Shown here piece by piece: positions 32,608-41,532 of a stretch of 64,000 bases of DNA. The position numbers and the translations under genes were made by a program. The notes under the pieces were generated by a model. That model ran no database searches. It had not been told where the DNA came from and was given only the letters and a program-made list of their open reading frames with translations. The first letter of the stretch is position 1; each line of letters begins with the position of its first letter. The DNA comes from an uncultured Eubacteriales bacterium (GTDB lineage: Bacteria; Bacillota; Clostridia; Oscillospirales; Oscillospiraceae), in NCBI GenBank assembly GCA_905198835.1, contig CAJKDY010000008.1, positions 58,509 to 122,508 of the forward strand. The letters run 5' to 3'.

Positions 32608-33900
32608 ATGAATGTTACCGAAGAGAAAAAAGTGCAAAAGGGTATCTTGGTAGGGCTGAACGCCCGGGCGCTGGACAAAGAGGACAACGCCGACGAGGAT
32701 ACCCTGGCAGAGCTGGCGGCCCTCTTGGAGACCGCCGGCGGGACATGCGTGGGCACGGTGCTGCAGAGCAAGGACGCTCCAGACCCGCGCACCTTCATCG
32801 GCGAGGGCAAGCTGGAGGAGGTCCGGGACCTGGCGGCGGCTATGGAGGCCGAGTTGGTGGTCTTTGACAACTCCCTCTCCCCCTCCCAGCTGCGGGTGCT
32901 GAACCAGGAGCTGAAGGTCCAGGTGCTGGACCGGGAGGCCCTGATCCTGGACATCTTCGCCCAGCGGGCTCAGACCAAGGAGGGCCGGCTCCAGGTGGAG
33001 CTGGCCCAATATCAGTATCTTCTCCCCCGGCTGACAGGCATGTGGACCCACCTGGAGCGGCAGGAGGGCGCCATCGGCACCCGGGGCCCCGGCGAGACCC
33101 AGCTGGAGACTGACCGGCGGCACATTCGCCGCAAGATCTCCAAGCTCAAAGAGGAGTTGGAGGATGTGCGCCGGGTCCGCTCCACCCAGCGCGAGCGCCG
33201 GGAGAAGAACGAGGTCCCGGTGGTGGCGCTGGTGGGCTATACAAACGCCGGCAAGTCCACCCTTTTGAACGCCCTCACCGGCTCGGACATCCCCGCCAAC
33301 GACCGGCTTTTTGACACGTTGGACACCACCACCCGGACCCTGGAGCTGTCCGACACCTGCACCGCACTGCTGTCCGACACCGTGGGCTTTATCCGCAAGC
33401 TGCCCACCCATCTGGTGGCCGCCTTCAAGGCCACGCTGGAAGAGCTGACCTTCGCGGACCTTCTCATCCACGTCATCGACGCCTCTAACCCCCTGTGGCG
33501 GGAACAGCATGAGGTGGTGGAGGGGCTGATCCGCTCTCTGGGCGCCTGGGAGACCCCCCGGCTGGAGGTCTTTAATAAGTGCGACCTCTGCCCCGAGGAC
33601 ATTTTACCCCACGGCGAGGACAAGGTCTGGGTCTCCGCCCGGACCGGCCAGGGGCTGGACAAGCTCCGCGCCGAAATGGTCCGGCGGCTGGACATGGGCA
33701 AGCGGCGCGTGGTCATCGCCCTGCCCTACGACCAGGGCGGCGTGCTGGACCAGCTCTACCGGGAGGCCAAGGTGGAGCAGGTGGAGTACGGCGAGAGCAT
33801 CCAGGTCACCGCCGTGTGCCCCCCCAAGACTCTGGGACAGATCAGGGACTATATCACAGAGGGCTGGACCCCGCCGCCCAAAGAGCCCTGGGAGGAGTGA
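32608..33900 (+). CDS. hflX: GTPase HflX
   Basis: 430-residue ribosome-associated GTPase that splits stalled or hibernating ribosomes. The N-terminal HflX domain has GEGKLEEVRDLAAAMEAELVV-like glycine-rich motifs and the helical region GRLQVELAQYQYLLPRL. The G domain has G1 GYTNAGKST, G3 DTVGFIRKLP (HflX-specific FIRKLP) and G4 NKCD. It starts immediately after the flavin reductase gene and is followed four bases later by yigZ. All GTP-binding motifs are intact. Confidence 0.96.
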   Translation: MNVTEEKKVQKGILVGLNARALDKEDNADEDTLAELAALLETAGGTCVGTVLQSKDAPDPRTFIGEGKLEEVRDLAAAMEAELVVFDNSLSPSQLRVLNQELKVQVLDREALILDIFAQRAQTKEGRLQVELAQYQYLLPRLTGMWTHLERQEGAIGTRGPGETQLETDRRHIRRKISKLKEELEDVRRVRSTQRERREKNEVPVVALVGYTNAGKSTLLNALTGSDIPANDRLFDTLDTTTRTLELSDTCTALLSDTVGFIRKLPTHLVAAFKATLEELTFADLLIHVIDASNPLWREQHEVVEGLIRSLGAWETPRLEVFNKCDLCPEDILPHGEDKVWVSARTGQGLDKLRAEMVRRLDMGKRRVVIALPYDQGGVLDQLYREAKVEQVEYGESIQVTAVCPPKTLGQIRDYITEGWTPPPKEPWEE

Positions 33901-33904
33901 AGGT

Positions 33905-34522
33905 ATGAGCGGATACTTGGTCCCTCTCCGGGAAGCCCAGGCGGAATATGTGGAAAAGCGGTCCCGGTTCATTGGGCACATCCTGCCTGTGGACAGCGAG
34001 GAGGCGGCCCGGGCCCATATCGAGGCAGTCAAAAAGCAGCACCGGGACGCCCGGCACAACTGCTGGTGCTACCGGCTCCAGGGCGGCGTGGAACGCTATA
34101 GCGACGACGGCGAGCCCCAGGGCACGGCGGGGGTCCCCATGCTGGCGGTGTTCCAAAAGGCGGGGGTCACAAACCTCTGTTGTGTGGTGACCCGGTATTT
34201 CGGCGGCGTGTTGCTGGGCGCGGGCGGGCTGGTGCGGGCCTACACCCAGGCCGCCAAGGACGCGCTGGAGGCGGCGGGGATCGGCCAGATGGCCCCCTGG
34301 CTGCGGCTGGGGCTTGACTGCCCCTATCCCCTGCTGGAGCAGGTCAAGCTGTTGTGCGCCCAGTGTGATGGCGTGGTGGAGGACATCCAGTACACCGACG
34401 CCGCACGCCTGACCGCCCGCTTCCCCGTGGCCCAGGCGGAGAACTTTTCCGGACTTGTCAAAGAATTGACCGCCGGGGCCCTGGTCCCGGACATCTTGGA
34501 GGAAATTATGGCTCCGGCTTAA
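33905..34522 (+). CDS. yigZ: YigZ/IMPACT family protein
   Basis: 205-residue protein of the UPF0029/IMPACT family. The N-terminal domain has the hallmark RSRFIGHILPV, HNCWCYRL, DDGEPQGTAGVPMLAV and RYFGGVLLGAGGLVRAY. A C-terminal ferredoxin-like DUF1949 domain follows. Function is uncertain, with possible links to translation. Its last codons form the left arm of the terminator at 34508-34539, whose loop contains the TAA stop. It follows hflX in a likely operon. Confidence 0.93.
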   Translation: MSGYLVPLREAQAEYVEKRSRFIGHILPVDSEEAARAHIEAVKKQHRDARHNCWCYRLQGGVERYSDDGEPQGTAGVPMLAVFQKAGVTNLCCVVTRYFGGVLLGAGGLVRAYTQAAKDALEAAGIGQMAPWLRLGLDCPYPLLEQVKLLCAQCDGVVEDIQYTDAARLTARFPVAQAENFSGLVKELTAGALVPDILEEIMAPA

Positions 34523-34539
34523 AGGCCGGAGCCATTTTT
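34508..34539 (+). terminator. Intrinsic terminator that includes the yigZ stop codon
   Basis: Arms ATGGCTCCGGC (34508-34518) and GCCGGAGCCAT (34525-34535) with a six-base loop that contains the stop TAA (34520-34522), followed by TTTT. The left arm codes for the final residues of YigZ. Confidence 0.85.
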
Positions 34540-34700
34540 GCTAAGATCCTCTGTGCTTCGATTTGTGTTGCAAGATTTTTTACAAAGGTCCTCTGAAAGA
34601 TATTTTCCGCAAAAATTTTGGGGCAAAAGAGGATTTTGGCCCGGCGACGGCGTATATAGGTTTTGTTCGCGATTTTTTATGAAGGAAAGGCGGTGTCGGC

Positions 34701-35705
34701 ATGAACGTCCGGGAACAGTGGGAGACACAGGAGCGGGATATTTTGGCGCCCTGGGCCTGTCTATCTACCCAGAGCCGGGGCCGGGAGCGGGCTATCGAGC
34801 CCTGCTCGGTGCGGACCTGCTTTCAGCGGGATGTGGACCGCATCGTCCACTGCAAGGCCTTTCGTCGGCTCAAGCACAAGACCCAGGTCTTCTTACAGCC
34901 TGAGGGGGACCACTACCGCACCCGCATGACCCACACCCTGGAGGTCACTCGCATCGCCCGGACCATAGCCCGTGGTTTGCGGCTCAACGAGGATTTGACC
35001 GAGGCTGTCGCCATGGGCCACGATCTGGGCCACACCCCCTTTGGCCACGCCGGAGAGCGGCTTTTGAACCAGATCATGCCCGGCGGCTTTCGTCACTACG
35101 AGCAGTCCCTGCGGGTGGTGGAGCGGCTGGAAAACGGCGGCGAGGGACTGAACCTCTGCTGGGAGGTCCGGGACGGCATCCTCCGCCATACGGTGGACCC
35201 GCTGGCCGCCACCCTGGAGGGCCAGTGCGTGCGCCTTGCCGACCACATCGCCTACATCAACCACGACATCGACGACGCCATCCGCGGCGGCATCATCTTC
35301 CCCATGGACATCCCCCTAGAGCTTCAGCAGGAGTTGGGCTTTTCCCACGGCGAGCGCATCAACACCCTGACCTGCGACGCCATTACCCAAAGCGCCGACG
35401 GCCAGAACGTCCGCCTCAGTCCCGCGCGCAAAAAAGCCCTGGACGCGCTGCGGGAGTTTATGTTCGAGGCGGTCTATCGAAACCCCGTGGCCAAGGGCGA
35501 GGAGGTCCGGGCCCAGGGGATGCTGGAGCAGCTGTTTGGCTACTATATGGACCACCTGGACAAGCTGCCCGGCGACTACTACGCCATCGCCCAGGCCGAG
35601 GGTCCGGAGCGGGCCGTGTGCGACTACATCGCGGGGATGACAGATAAATTTGCCGTGGACCAATACGCCGAGGCGTTCATCCCGAAAGCCTGGACGGTTA
35701 AATAG
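34701..35705 (+). CDS. dgt: dGTP triphosphohydrolase-like HD domain protein
   Basis: 334-residue HD-family nucleotide hydrolase that converts dNTP to nucleoside and triphosphate. Family blocks are CFQRDVDRIVHCKAFRRLKHKTQVF, RTRMTHTLEVTRIARTIAR (first His), and AMGHDLGHTPFGHAGE (the HD pair). Metal ligands H...HD...D appear complete, with the last Asp in LADHIAYINHDIDDA. Length is that of the shorter dGTPase-like group. GGAAAGG lies about 14 bases before the ATG. Repeat copy C starts just after its stop codon. The substrate range is not determinable. Confidence 0.92.
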   Translation: MNVREQWETQERDILAPWACLSTQSRGRERAIEPCSVRTCFQRDVDRIVHCKAFRRLKHKTQVFLQPEGDHYRTRMTHTLEVTRIARTIARGLRLNEDLTEAVAMGHDLGHTPFGHAGERLLNQIMPGGFRHYEQSLRVVERLENGGEGLNLCWEVRDGILRHTVDPLAATLEGQCVRLADHIAYINHDIDDAIRGGIIFPMDIPLELQQELGFSHGERINTLTCDAITQSADGQNVRLSPARKKALDALREFMFEAVYRNPVAKGEEVRAQGMLEQLFGYYMDHLDKLPGDYYAIAQAEGPERAVCDYIAGMTDKFAVDQYAEAFIPKAWTVK

Positions 35706-35707
35706 AA

Positions 35708-35835
35708 GCGCGAGGGTAGGCGCGCCGCCGGGCTTGGAGGCGCCCGCAGGGCAAAAACAGGTTGGCCGCAGGCCAACGGCATTTTGCCAAGGGCGGCGAA
35801 AGAACCGGCGAAAGCGCGCCCAACCCGAGCGTGAC
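35708..35835 (+). repeat. Structured dispersed repeat, copy C
   Basis: Left arm GCGCGAGGGTAGGCGCGC and right arm GCGCGCCCAACCCGAGCGTGAC pair through GGCGCGC/GCGCGCC and GGGT/ACCC. The inside differs from copies A and B. It has GGCAAAA-ACAGG-TTGGCC-GCA-GGCCAA-CGGCA-TTTTGCC, a stem-internal-loop-stem that recurs with changed but still pairing bases in copy D. Confidence 0.75.
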
Positions 35836-35891
35836 AGCCCCTACGTCTAAAACGGCCCAAAACCAGGCTATACTTAGAGGAGGTGACGAAG

Positions 35892-37676
35892 TTGGCCATT
35901 CCCCAATCCTTTTTGGACGATCTGACAGCACGGTGCCCCATTGAGGAGGTGGTGGCCGACTACGTCCCGCTGACCGCCAAGGGCGGCAATCTGTGGGGGC
36001 TGTGCCCCTTCCATTCGGAAAAGACCCCCTCCTTTTCCGTCTCCCCCGACAAGCACATCTTCCACTGCTTTGGCTGCGGCAAGGGCGGCGGCGTGGTGCG
36101 GTTCGTGATGGAGATTGAAAATCTCTCCTTCCCCGAGGCGGTGCGGAAGCTGGCCGCCCGGGCCGGGCTGGAGATGCCCGAGGAGGACCAGGCCTCCCAG
36201 GCCCGCAGAGCCCACCGCAAGCGGCTGCTGGAGCTCAACCGCGCCGCGGCCCGGTTTTACCACGATACGCTGAAGACCCCTCTAGGCGAGCCCATGCTCC
36301 GCTACGCCCAGGAAAAGCGGCGGCTCACGCCAAGCTATATCAAGCGCTTTGGCCTGGGCGCGGCGCCGGACAGCTGGGATAGTCTCATCAAGGCTATGGC
36401 CCAGCAGGGTTACGAAAAGGGCGAGCTGCTGGAGGCGGGGTTGGTGGTGGCCGGCAAGAACGGCGGCGTCTACGATAAGTTCCGAAACCGCCTGATGCTG
36501 CCCGTCATCGACGCCAGCGGCGACGTTTTGGGCTTTACCAGCCGTGTCATGGACGACTCCACGCCCAAGTACCTCAATACTCCGGAGACCGCGTTATTCA
36601 AAAAGCGGGGCATTCTCTACGGCATCAACTTTGCCAAGATGACCAAGCGGGGCTTTTTGCTGCTGGTGGAGGGCAACCTGGACGTGATCACCCTGCACCA
36701 GGCGGGCTTTGACAACGCCGTGGCCACCATGGGCACGGCCCTGACCCAGGACCACGCCCGGCTCATCGGACGCTACACCAAGGAGCTGGTGCTTTGCTAC
36801 GATAACGACGCCGCCGGGGTAGAGGCTACCCAACGGGCCATGGCGGTGCTCCGGGATACGGACTTCTCCGTCCGGGTCCTTCAGCTGCCCCGGCGCAAAA
36901 CAGACGACGGGCAGCTGGTCAAGCAAGACCCCGACGACTTCATCAAGCTCCAAGGTCCCGCCGCCTTTGAGCGGCTACTCTCAGGCAGCGAGGACCAGAC
37001 GGCCTACCAGCTGGAGGCGGTAGCCAAGGAGCATGATGTGTCCACCGACGAAGGGCGAGTGGCCTACCTCAAGGCCGCCATTCCCGTGCTGGCGGCGCTC
37101 GGCAGTCCCGTAGAGCGGGAGATCTACGCCGTCCGCGCGGCCCAGCGGGCAGAGGTGTCCAAGGAGGCCGTTTTGCATGAGGTAGACGAGCTGCGCCGGC
37201 GAAAGTCCCGGCAGTCCCGCCGCAAGGAGGAGCGCACCGCGCTGACGCCTGTGTCCAACCTTCAGCCCAAGGCCAGGGAGCTCCGATATGATGATCCCCG
37301 CTCGGCCAAGGCGGAGGAAGGGGTGTTGCGGCTCCTCTTTTTGGACCACACGCTGCTTAGTCTGTGCGCGCAGCTGAGGCCGGAGGATTTTTCCTCTCCC
37401 CTGCTGGGCAAGATCTACGGGCTTTTGCTGGAGCACGATCCGCCTTACTCTCCCGCCGCCTTTGACGGTCAGCTCACCGGCGTGGAGGCCGACCACCTGG
37501 CCCAGATCCTGCAGTCTCCGGTGTCGCTGGCCACAGGCCAACGGGCCATGGCGGACTACATAGAGATCATATTGGAAAACCGCAAGTCGTCCGGTCCGGA
37601 GTTATCCAAGGAATCCGAGCTCCTGGCCTTACAGCAGAAACTAAAACAGAAACAAAAGATGGAGGATATGAAATGA
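35892..37676 (+). CDS. dnaG: DNA primase
   Basis: 594-residue replicative primase. The CHC2 zinc-binding domain has CPFHSEKTPSFSVSPDKHIF followed by HCFGCGKGG (residues about 40-68). The catalytic core includes the TOPRIM motif VEGNLDVITLHQAG and the acidic YDNDAAGVEA. A DnaB-helicase-binding C-terminal region follows a basic linker (RRRKSRQSRRKEER). I chose the TTG at 35892 because GGAGG lies eight bases upstream and the sequence MAIPQSFLDDL fits primase starts; the GTG at 35883 overlaps that ribosome binding site. It overlaps rpoD by 4 bases. Confidence 0.95.
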   Translation: MAIPQSFLDDLTARCPIEEVVADYVPLTAKGGNLWGLCPFHSEKTPSFSVSPDKHIFHCFGCGKGGGVVRFVMEIENLSFPEAVRKLAARAGLEMPEEDQASQARRAHRKRLLELNRAAARFYHDTLKTPLGEPMLRYAQEKRRLTPSYIKRFGLGAAPDSWDSLIKAMAQQGYEKGELLEAGLVVAGKNGGVYDKFRNRLMLPVIDASGDVLGFTSRVMDDSTPKYLNTPETALFKKRGILYGINFAKMTKRGFLLLVEGNLDVITLHQAGFDNAVATMGTALTQDHARLIGRYTKELVLCYDNDAAGVEATQRAMAVLRDTDFSVRVLQLPRRKTDDGQLVKQDPDDFIKLQGPAAFERLLSGSEDQTAYQLEAVAKEHDVSTDEGRVAYLKAAIPVLAALGSPVEREIYAVRAAQRAEVSKEAVLHEVDELRRRKSRQSRRKEERTALTPVSNLQPKARELRYDDPRSAKAEEGVLRLLFLDHTLLSLCAQLRPEDFSSPLLGKIYGLLLEHDPPYSPAAFDGQLTGVEADHLAQILQSPVSLATGQRAMADYIEIILENRKSSGPELSKESELLALQQKLKQKQKMEDMK

Positions 37677-39007
37677 GCGCAAAAAAAGTGAAGGTCACTC
37701 CCCTGCCCGAAGAGCCCACGTCCAACGACGCCGAGCAGCCCGAACTCTCCAAGCAGGACATCCTGAAGGCTCTGGACGGCGTGCCCGGCGCGGAAAAGCT
37801 GGCCGAGCTCATCGAGCGGGGCAAGAAAAAGGGCAAGCTGTCGGCCACGGAGCTGATGGACGCTCTGGAGGATGTGGACCTGGAGGGCGACCAGCTGGAC
37901 AAGCTCTACGACATTTTCGAGTCCATGGGCATCGACACCACCGGGGACGACTTTGCCGATCTAGACAACCTCACCGGTCTGGAGGGTCTGGACGAGCTGG
38001 GCGAGGACGCCCAGCCCTCGCCAGAGGAACTGGAGGAGCTGCCGGAAAATGAGATCGTAGACCCCAACGCCCTCAGCGACTCCTTCAGCATCGACGACCC
38101 GGTGCGGATGTACCTCAAGGAGATCGGCAAGGTGAATCTACTGTCCTCCGACGAGGAGGTGGCCTTGGCCCAGGCCATGGGCGAGGGCGCCATGGCGGCC
38201 CAGCAGCTGGAGGAGCTGAAGGGATCGGGCCAGGAGCTGGACGCCGAGACCGAGGCGGAGCTTCAAAAGCTCATTGGTCAGGGCGAAGAGGCCAAGCAGC
38301 GGCTGGCCGAGGCCAACCTGCGGCTGGTGGTGTCCATCGCCAAGCGGTATGTGGGCCGGGGCATGCACTTTTTGGACCTGATCCAGGAGGGCAATCTGGG
38401 CCTCATTAAGGCCGTAGAGAAGTTTGACTACACCAAGGGCTATAAGTTCTCCACCTATGCCACCTGGTGGATCCGTCAGGCCATTACCCGGGCCATTGCA
38501 GACCAGGCCCGGACCATCCGCATCCCGGTCCACATGGTGGAGACCATCAACAAGGTCATCCGGGTCTCCCGGCAGCTGCTCCAGGAGCTGGGCCACGACC
38601 CCACGCCTGAGGAGATCGCCGCGGAGATGAACATGCCCGTAGACAAGGTCCGGGAGATCCTGAAGATCGCCCAGGAGCCTGTGAGCCTGGAGACCCCCAT
38701 CGGCGAGGAGGAGGACAGCCACCTGGGCGACTTCATCCCCGACGAGGACGCCTCCGAGCCCAGCGAGGCGGCCAGCTACACTCTTTTGAAGGAGCAGCTG
38801 GTGGAGGTGCTTGGCACCCTCACCAAGCGGGAGGAAAAGGTCCTGCGACTGCGCTTTGGCATCGAGGATGGCCGGGCCCGCACGCTGGAGGAGGTAGGCC
38901 GAGAGTTCAACGTCACCCGGGAGCGTATCCGCCAGATCGAGGCCAAGGCACTGCGTAAGCTGCGTCACCCCAGCCGGAGCAAGAAGCTGAAGGATTTCCT
39001 CAACTGA
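37673..39007 (+). CDS. rpoD: RNA polymerase primary sigma factor RpoD/SigA
   Basis: 444-residue housekeeping sigma factor. Region 1.2 is DPVRMYLKEIGKVNLLSSDEE, region 2 contains LRLVVSIAKRYVGRGMHFLD, FDYTKGYKFSTYATWWIRQA and ITRAIADQARTIRIPVHM, and region 4 is LTKREEKVLRLRFGIED with the helix-turn-helix TLEEVGREFNVTRERIRQIE. It overlaps dnaG by four bases (ATGA), giving the classic dnaG-rpoD macromolecular synthesis pair. The many TTGACA-17-TATAAT promoters in the window are its expected targets. Confidence 0.98.
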   Translation: MSAKKVKVTPLPEEPTSNDAEQPELSKQDILKALDGVPGAEKLAELIERGKKKGKLSATELMDALEDVDLEGDQLDKLYDIFESMGIDTTGDDFADLDNLTGLEGLDELGEDAQPSPEELEELPENEIVDPNALSDSFSIDDPVRMYLKEIGKVNLLSSDEEVALAQAMGEGAMAAQQLEELKGSGQELDAETEAELQKLIGQGEEAKQRLAEANLRLVVSIAKRYVGRGMHFLDLIQEGNLGLIKAVEKFDYTKGYKFSTYATWWIRQAITRAIADQARTIRIPVHMVETINKVIRVSRQLLQELGHDPTPEEIAAEMNMPVDKVREILKIAQEPVSLETPIGEEEDSHLGDFIPDEDASEPSEAASYTLLKEQLVEVLGTLTKREEKVLRLRFGIEDGRARTLEEVGREFNVTRERIRQIEAKALRKLRHPSRSKKLKDFLN

Positions 39008-39011
39008 CGCC

Positions 39012-39725
39012 ATGGGCGGACCCAAGCGAAAAAGCGCCCCGGCAGTGGCCGAGATGAACGACCCGCAGCTGCTGGCCCATCTCATCCACCTGGCTGGACT
39101 GGATGTGACCCAGGCCCGGGACCTGGCCCGTGGACTGCTGGACGCCCACGGGAGCTTGCGCCAGGTACTGGCCCTGCCGGCCCAGACCCTTCTGCATACG
39201 CCGGAGCTGAGCGAGAACGCCGCGGCGTTTTTGCTGTTGCTCCCGGCCCTGGTGGAGCGCTACACCGGCCAGGGCCAAGGCGCCCGCTCGCCCATCGTCC
39301 GGCTATGGGAGCCGGAGGATCTGGCGGCCTTTGTGCTGCCCCATTTCCAGGACCGCCGGGTAGAGCGGGTGTGCGCGTTCTGTCTGGGCGAGGACTTGTC
39401 GCTGCGCACGGCGGCCCAGGTGGCCCAGGGCAGCGCCATGGAGGTATCCTGCTCAGTGCCTCGCATCCTTCGCCTGTCCCTGACCCACGGGGCCAAGAGC
39501 GTCGTTCTGGCCCACAATCACCCCGACGGCTCCCCTGTCTTCTCCAAAAACGACCTGGTGGCCACCGCCATCGTGGCCCAGGCGCTATTCAGCGCCGGGA
39601 AGACCCTGGGCGACCATCTGCTGCTGGCCGGCGACCAGATCATCTCCCTGCGCCAGCAGTGCCGGGAGGGGCTCCACCGGGAGCTGCCCTTCGCCTGCCT
39701 CCCCGGCTGGCAGCCGGGCGAGTGA
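39012..39725 (+). CDS. radC: RadC family protein (JAB/MPN domain)
   Basis: 237-residue protein of the RadC/UPF0758 family. The N-terminal half is a helix-hairpin-helix-like region (ETPELSENAAAFLLLLP-like). The C-terminal JAB1/MPN metalloprotease-like domain carries the zinc-ligand motif VLAHNHPDGSPVFSKND, and GDHLLLAGDQIISLRQ follows. The biochemical role of bacterial RadC is unclear despite the name. It begins four bases after rpoD and may be co-transcribed with it. The upstream ribosome site is weak; an alternative ATG lies at residue 15. Confidence 0.85.
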   Translation: MGGPKRKSAPAVAEMNDPQLLAHLIHLAGLDVTQARDLARGLLDAHGSLRQVLALPAQTLLHTPELSENAAAFLLLLPALVERYTGQGQGARSPIVRLWEPEDLAAFVLPHFQDRRVERVCAFCLGEDLSLRTAAQVAQGSAMEVSCSVPRILRLSLTHGAKSVVLAHNHPDGSPVFSKNDLVATAIVAQALFSAGKTLGDHLLLAGDQIISLRQQCREGLHRELPFACLPGWQPGE

Positions 39726-39742
39726 TCTTGACTGCTTTTTAC

Positions 39743-39787
39743 AAAAAGGCCCGCCTGGAGGACAAGCCTTCCAGGCGGGCCTTTTTA
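39743..39787. terminator. Bidirectional terminator between radC and eutQ
   Basis: Arms AAAAAGGCCCGCCTGGA / TCCAGGCGGGCCTTTTT. The right flank holds the eutQ stop codon, so the hairpin serves both convergent units. Confidence 0.88.
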
Positions 39788-40219
39788 ACCATTTTGCCAG
39801 TCGGCAGGGTAGGTGACGTAGACGTAGCGGGCCTTGTCGGGGGAGCAGAAGGAGATGGAGCTGCCCTTGGGGATATAGAAGATGTCGCCGGGGTGGCCGG
39901 TGTAGGTCCTCTCCCCTACTTTGATCTCCAGGGTGCCGCTGAGGACGATGTCATATTCGTCGTAGCTGAGCGTCCAGGGGAACTGGGTCCCCTCCACCTC
40001 CATGACCCCGGCGGCCATGTGGGGGGCTTCCTGGAGGGTGGTCACATCCTTGACCCGGACGTCGCTTCGGCCCTCAAAGCTCTCGCAGCGCACGGTATCG
40101 GTGTGGACCAGCAGCACCCCAGAGGGGTCGGTCTCCTTGCCAAAGGTCCCTCCGCTCTGAGTCAGCTGACGCAGGACCTGCTCGACGATGGGCCGCAGGG
40201 TCTCTTCTGTCCATGTCAT
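39785..40219 (-). CDS. eutQ: EutQ-like cupin protein
   Basis: 144-residue protein with an N-terminal helix (TEETLRPIVEQVLRQL) like that of ethanolamine-utilisation shell-associated proteins. A cupin barrel follows: PWTLSYDEYDIVLSGTLEIKVG and GHPGDIFYIPKGSSISF. This matches EutQ, which has acetate kinase activity in Salmonella. It lies three bases after eutH. No other eut genes or microcompartment shell genes lie in the window, which is unusual for EutQ. Confidence 0.85.
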   Translation of the reverse strand: MTWTEETLRPIVEQVLRQLTQSGGTFGKETDPSGVLLVHTDTVRCESFEGRSDVRVKDVTTLQEAPHMAAGVMEVEGTQFPWTLSYDEYDIVLSGTLEIKVGERTYTGHPGDIFYIPKGSSISFCSPDKARYVYVTYPADWQNG

Positions 40220-40222
40220 AGC

Positions 40223-41452
40223 TTACACGCCTCCCTTGCTCTGATGGAGCTTTTCCAGCAGTTTGGGTGACAGCCACGCGCACAGCACCAGCGCCGTCAC
40301 ACCCGCCACCAGCTTGCCCAGGATCATGGGGAAGATCATGTCTGACTCGACTCCGGCGGTGAAGCCCAGGTGGTCACCGAAGACAAAGGAGGCGGAGACG
40401 GCGAAGGCCACATTTAAGAGCTTGCCTTTCTCGTTCATCTCGCCGAAGAGGTTGAACATGGCGATGTTGTTGGCCAGGGTCGCCACCAGTCCCGCCGAGC
40501 CCTTGTCGTTCATGCCCAGGGCGCGGCCTGCCCGGCCCAGGGCCTTGCCAAAGGTGCGGGTGATCCACTTGACCATGGGGAAGGCCCCGATGAGGACCAC
40601 GGCGATCTGGCCGCAGACCAGAAGGCCCTCCTCCAGAGGCACCAGGTCGTCCGGCCCCTCGGCCTCCACCATGAGGTTGAAGAGAGGGAAGTGGATGCCC
40701 GTCTGGTACTGGAAGACGGCGATGGCGGTAAAGACGGTGATGACCGCCGTCACCCCCGCGCCGAATTTGCTGAAGCCCGAGATCATCTTGGCCGGAGCGA
40801 ACCAAAGCCCCAGCACGATGAGCCCGGCAATGAGGATGACAGGAATGAGGTTACGGAGGATCGCCAGGATGTCCATAGGGTAGGGCGTCATGGCCATGGC
40901 AAGGCCGCCGGCGATACATCCAAGGGGGACCGTGATAAGACCCGCCAGGGTGCCCGCGCCTAAATAGGGGCGGTCCTTGGGGTCGATGATGGAAAGGGCC
41001 ACGGGGATGGTGAACACCAGCGTGGCGCCCATCATGGTGCCCAGGATGAGGCCGGAGAAGTTGGCGGCGGCCTCGGTCTCCGAGAGCTGCTGGGCCAGAG
41101 GGTAGCCGCCCATGTCGCAAGCCAGCAGCGTCCCGGCGAACATCCCGCCGTCGGCCCCCAGCAGACGGTAGAGGGGCACGATGATGGGCTCCAGCAGCGC
41201 GGCCAGCACCGGCGCGGCGGCCACCACCCCCGCCATGGCGATGGCCAGCGGACCCATGGCCCGGAAGCCCTCGTCAAACTCCTGGCCGTAACCCAGCTTG
41301 TTGCCCCGGAGCTTATCGATGGCCCCCACGATCATGAAGATCATCATGATAAAGATGATGACCGAGTTGATGGACAGGTTGGAAACCCACGCGCGCAAGC
41401 TGTCGGTAAAGACGCTCACGTCGCTGAGCCGCGCCCAAAGATCGGCAAACAT
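40223..41452 (-). CDS. eutH: Ethanolamine transporter EutH
   Basis: 409-residue integral membrane protein with ten or more hydrophobic segments. It starts near VIIFIMMIFMIVGAIDKLRGN and has the conserved EFDEGFRAMGPLAIAMAGVVAA and ADGGMFAGTLLACDMGGYPLA blocks of EutH. The C-terminal NEKGKLLNVAFAVSASFVFGDHLGFTAG is also diagnostic. I chose the ATG at 41452 because AAAGGGGAGAGG lies just upstream; the in-frame TTG at 41479 is rejected. It pairs with eutQ. EutH allows ethanolamine entry when external levels are low. Confidence 0.9.
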   Translation of the reverse strand: MFADLWARLSDVSVFTDSLRAWVSNLSINSVIIFIMMIFMIVGAIDKLRGNKLGYGQEFDEGFRAMGPLAIAMAGVVAAAPVLAALLEPIIVPLYRLLGADGGMFAGTLLACDMGGYPLAQQLSETEAAANFSGLILGTMMGATLVFTIPVALSIIDPKDRPYLGAGTLAGLITVPLGCIAGGLAMAMTPYPMDILAILRNLIPVILIAGLIVLGLWFAPAKMISGFSKFGAGVTAVITVFTAIAVFQYQTGIHFPLFNLMVEAEGPDDLVPLEEGLLVCGQIAVVLIGAFPMVKWITRTFGKALGRAGRALGMNDKGSAGLVATLANNIAMFNLFGEMNEKGKLLNVAFAVSASFVFGDHLGFTAGVESDMIFPMILGKLVAGVTALVLCAWLSPKLLEKLHQSKGGV

Positions 41453-41532
41453 AGCCTCTCCCCTTTCCAAATGTTTCAAGGGGTAGTTTGTGCCATGCTT
41501 GCCACTTTATGCGCTGTGTAAAGGCAGCGGGA

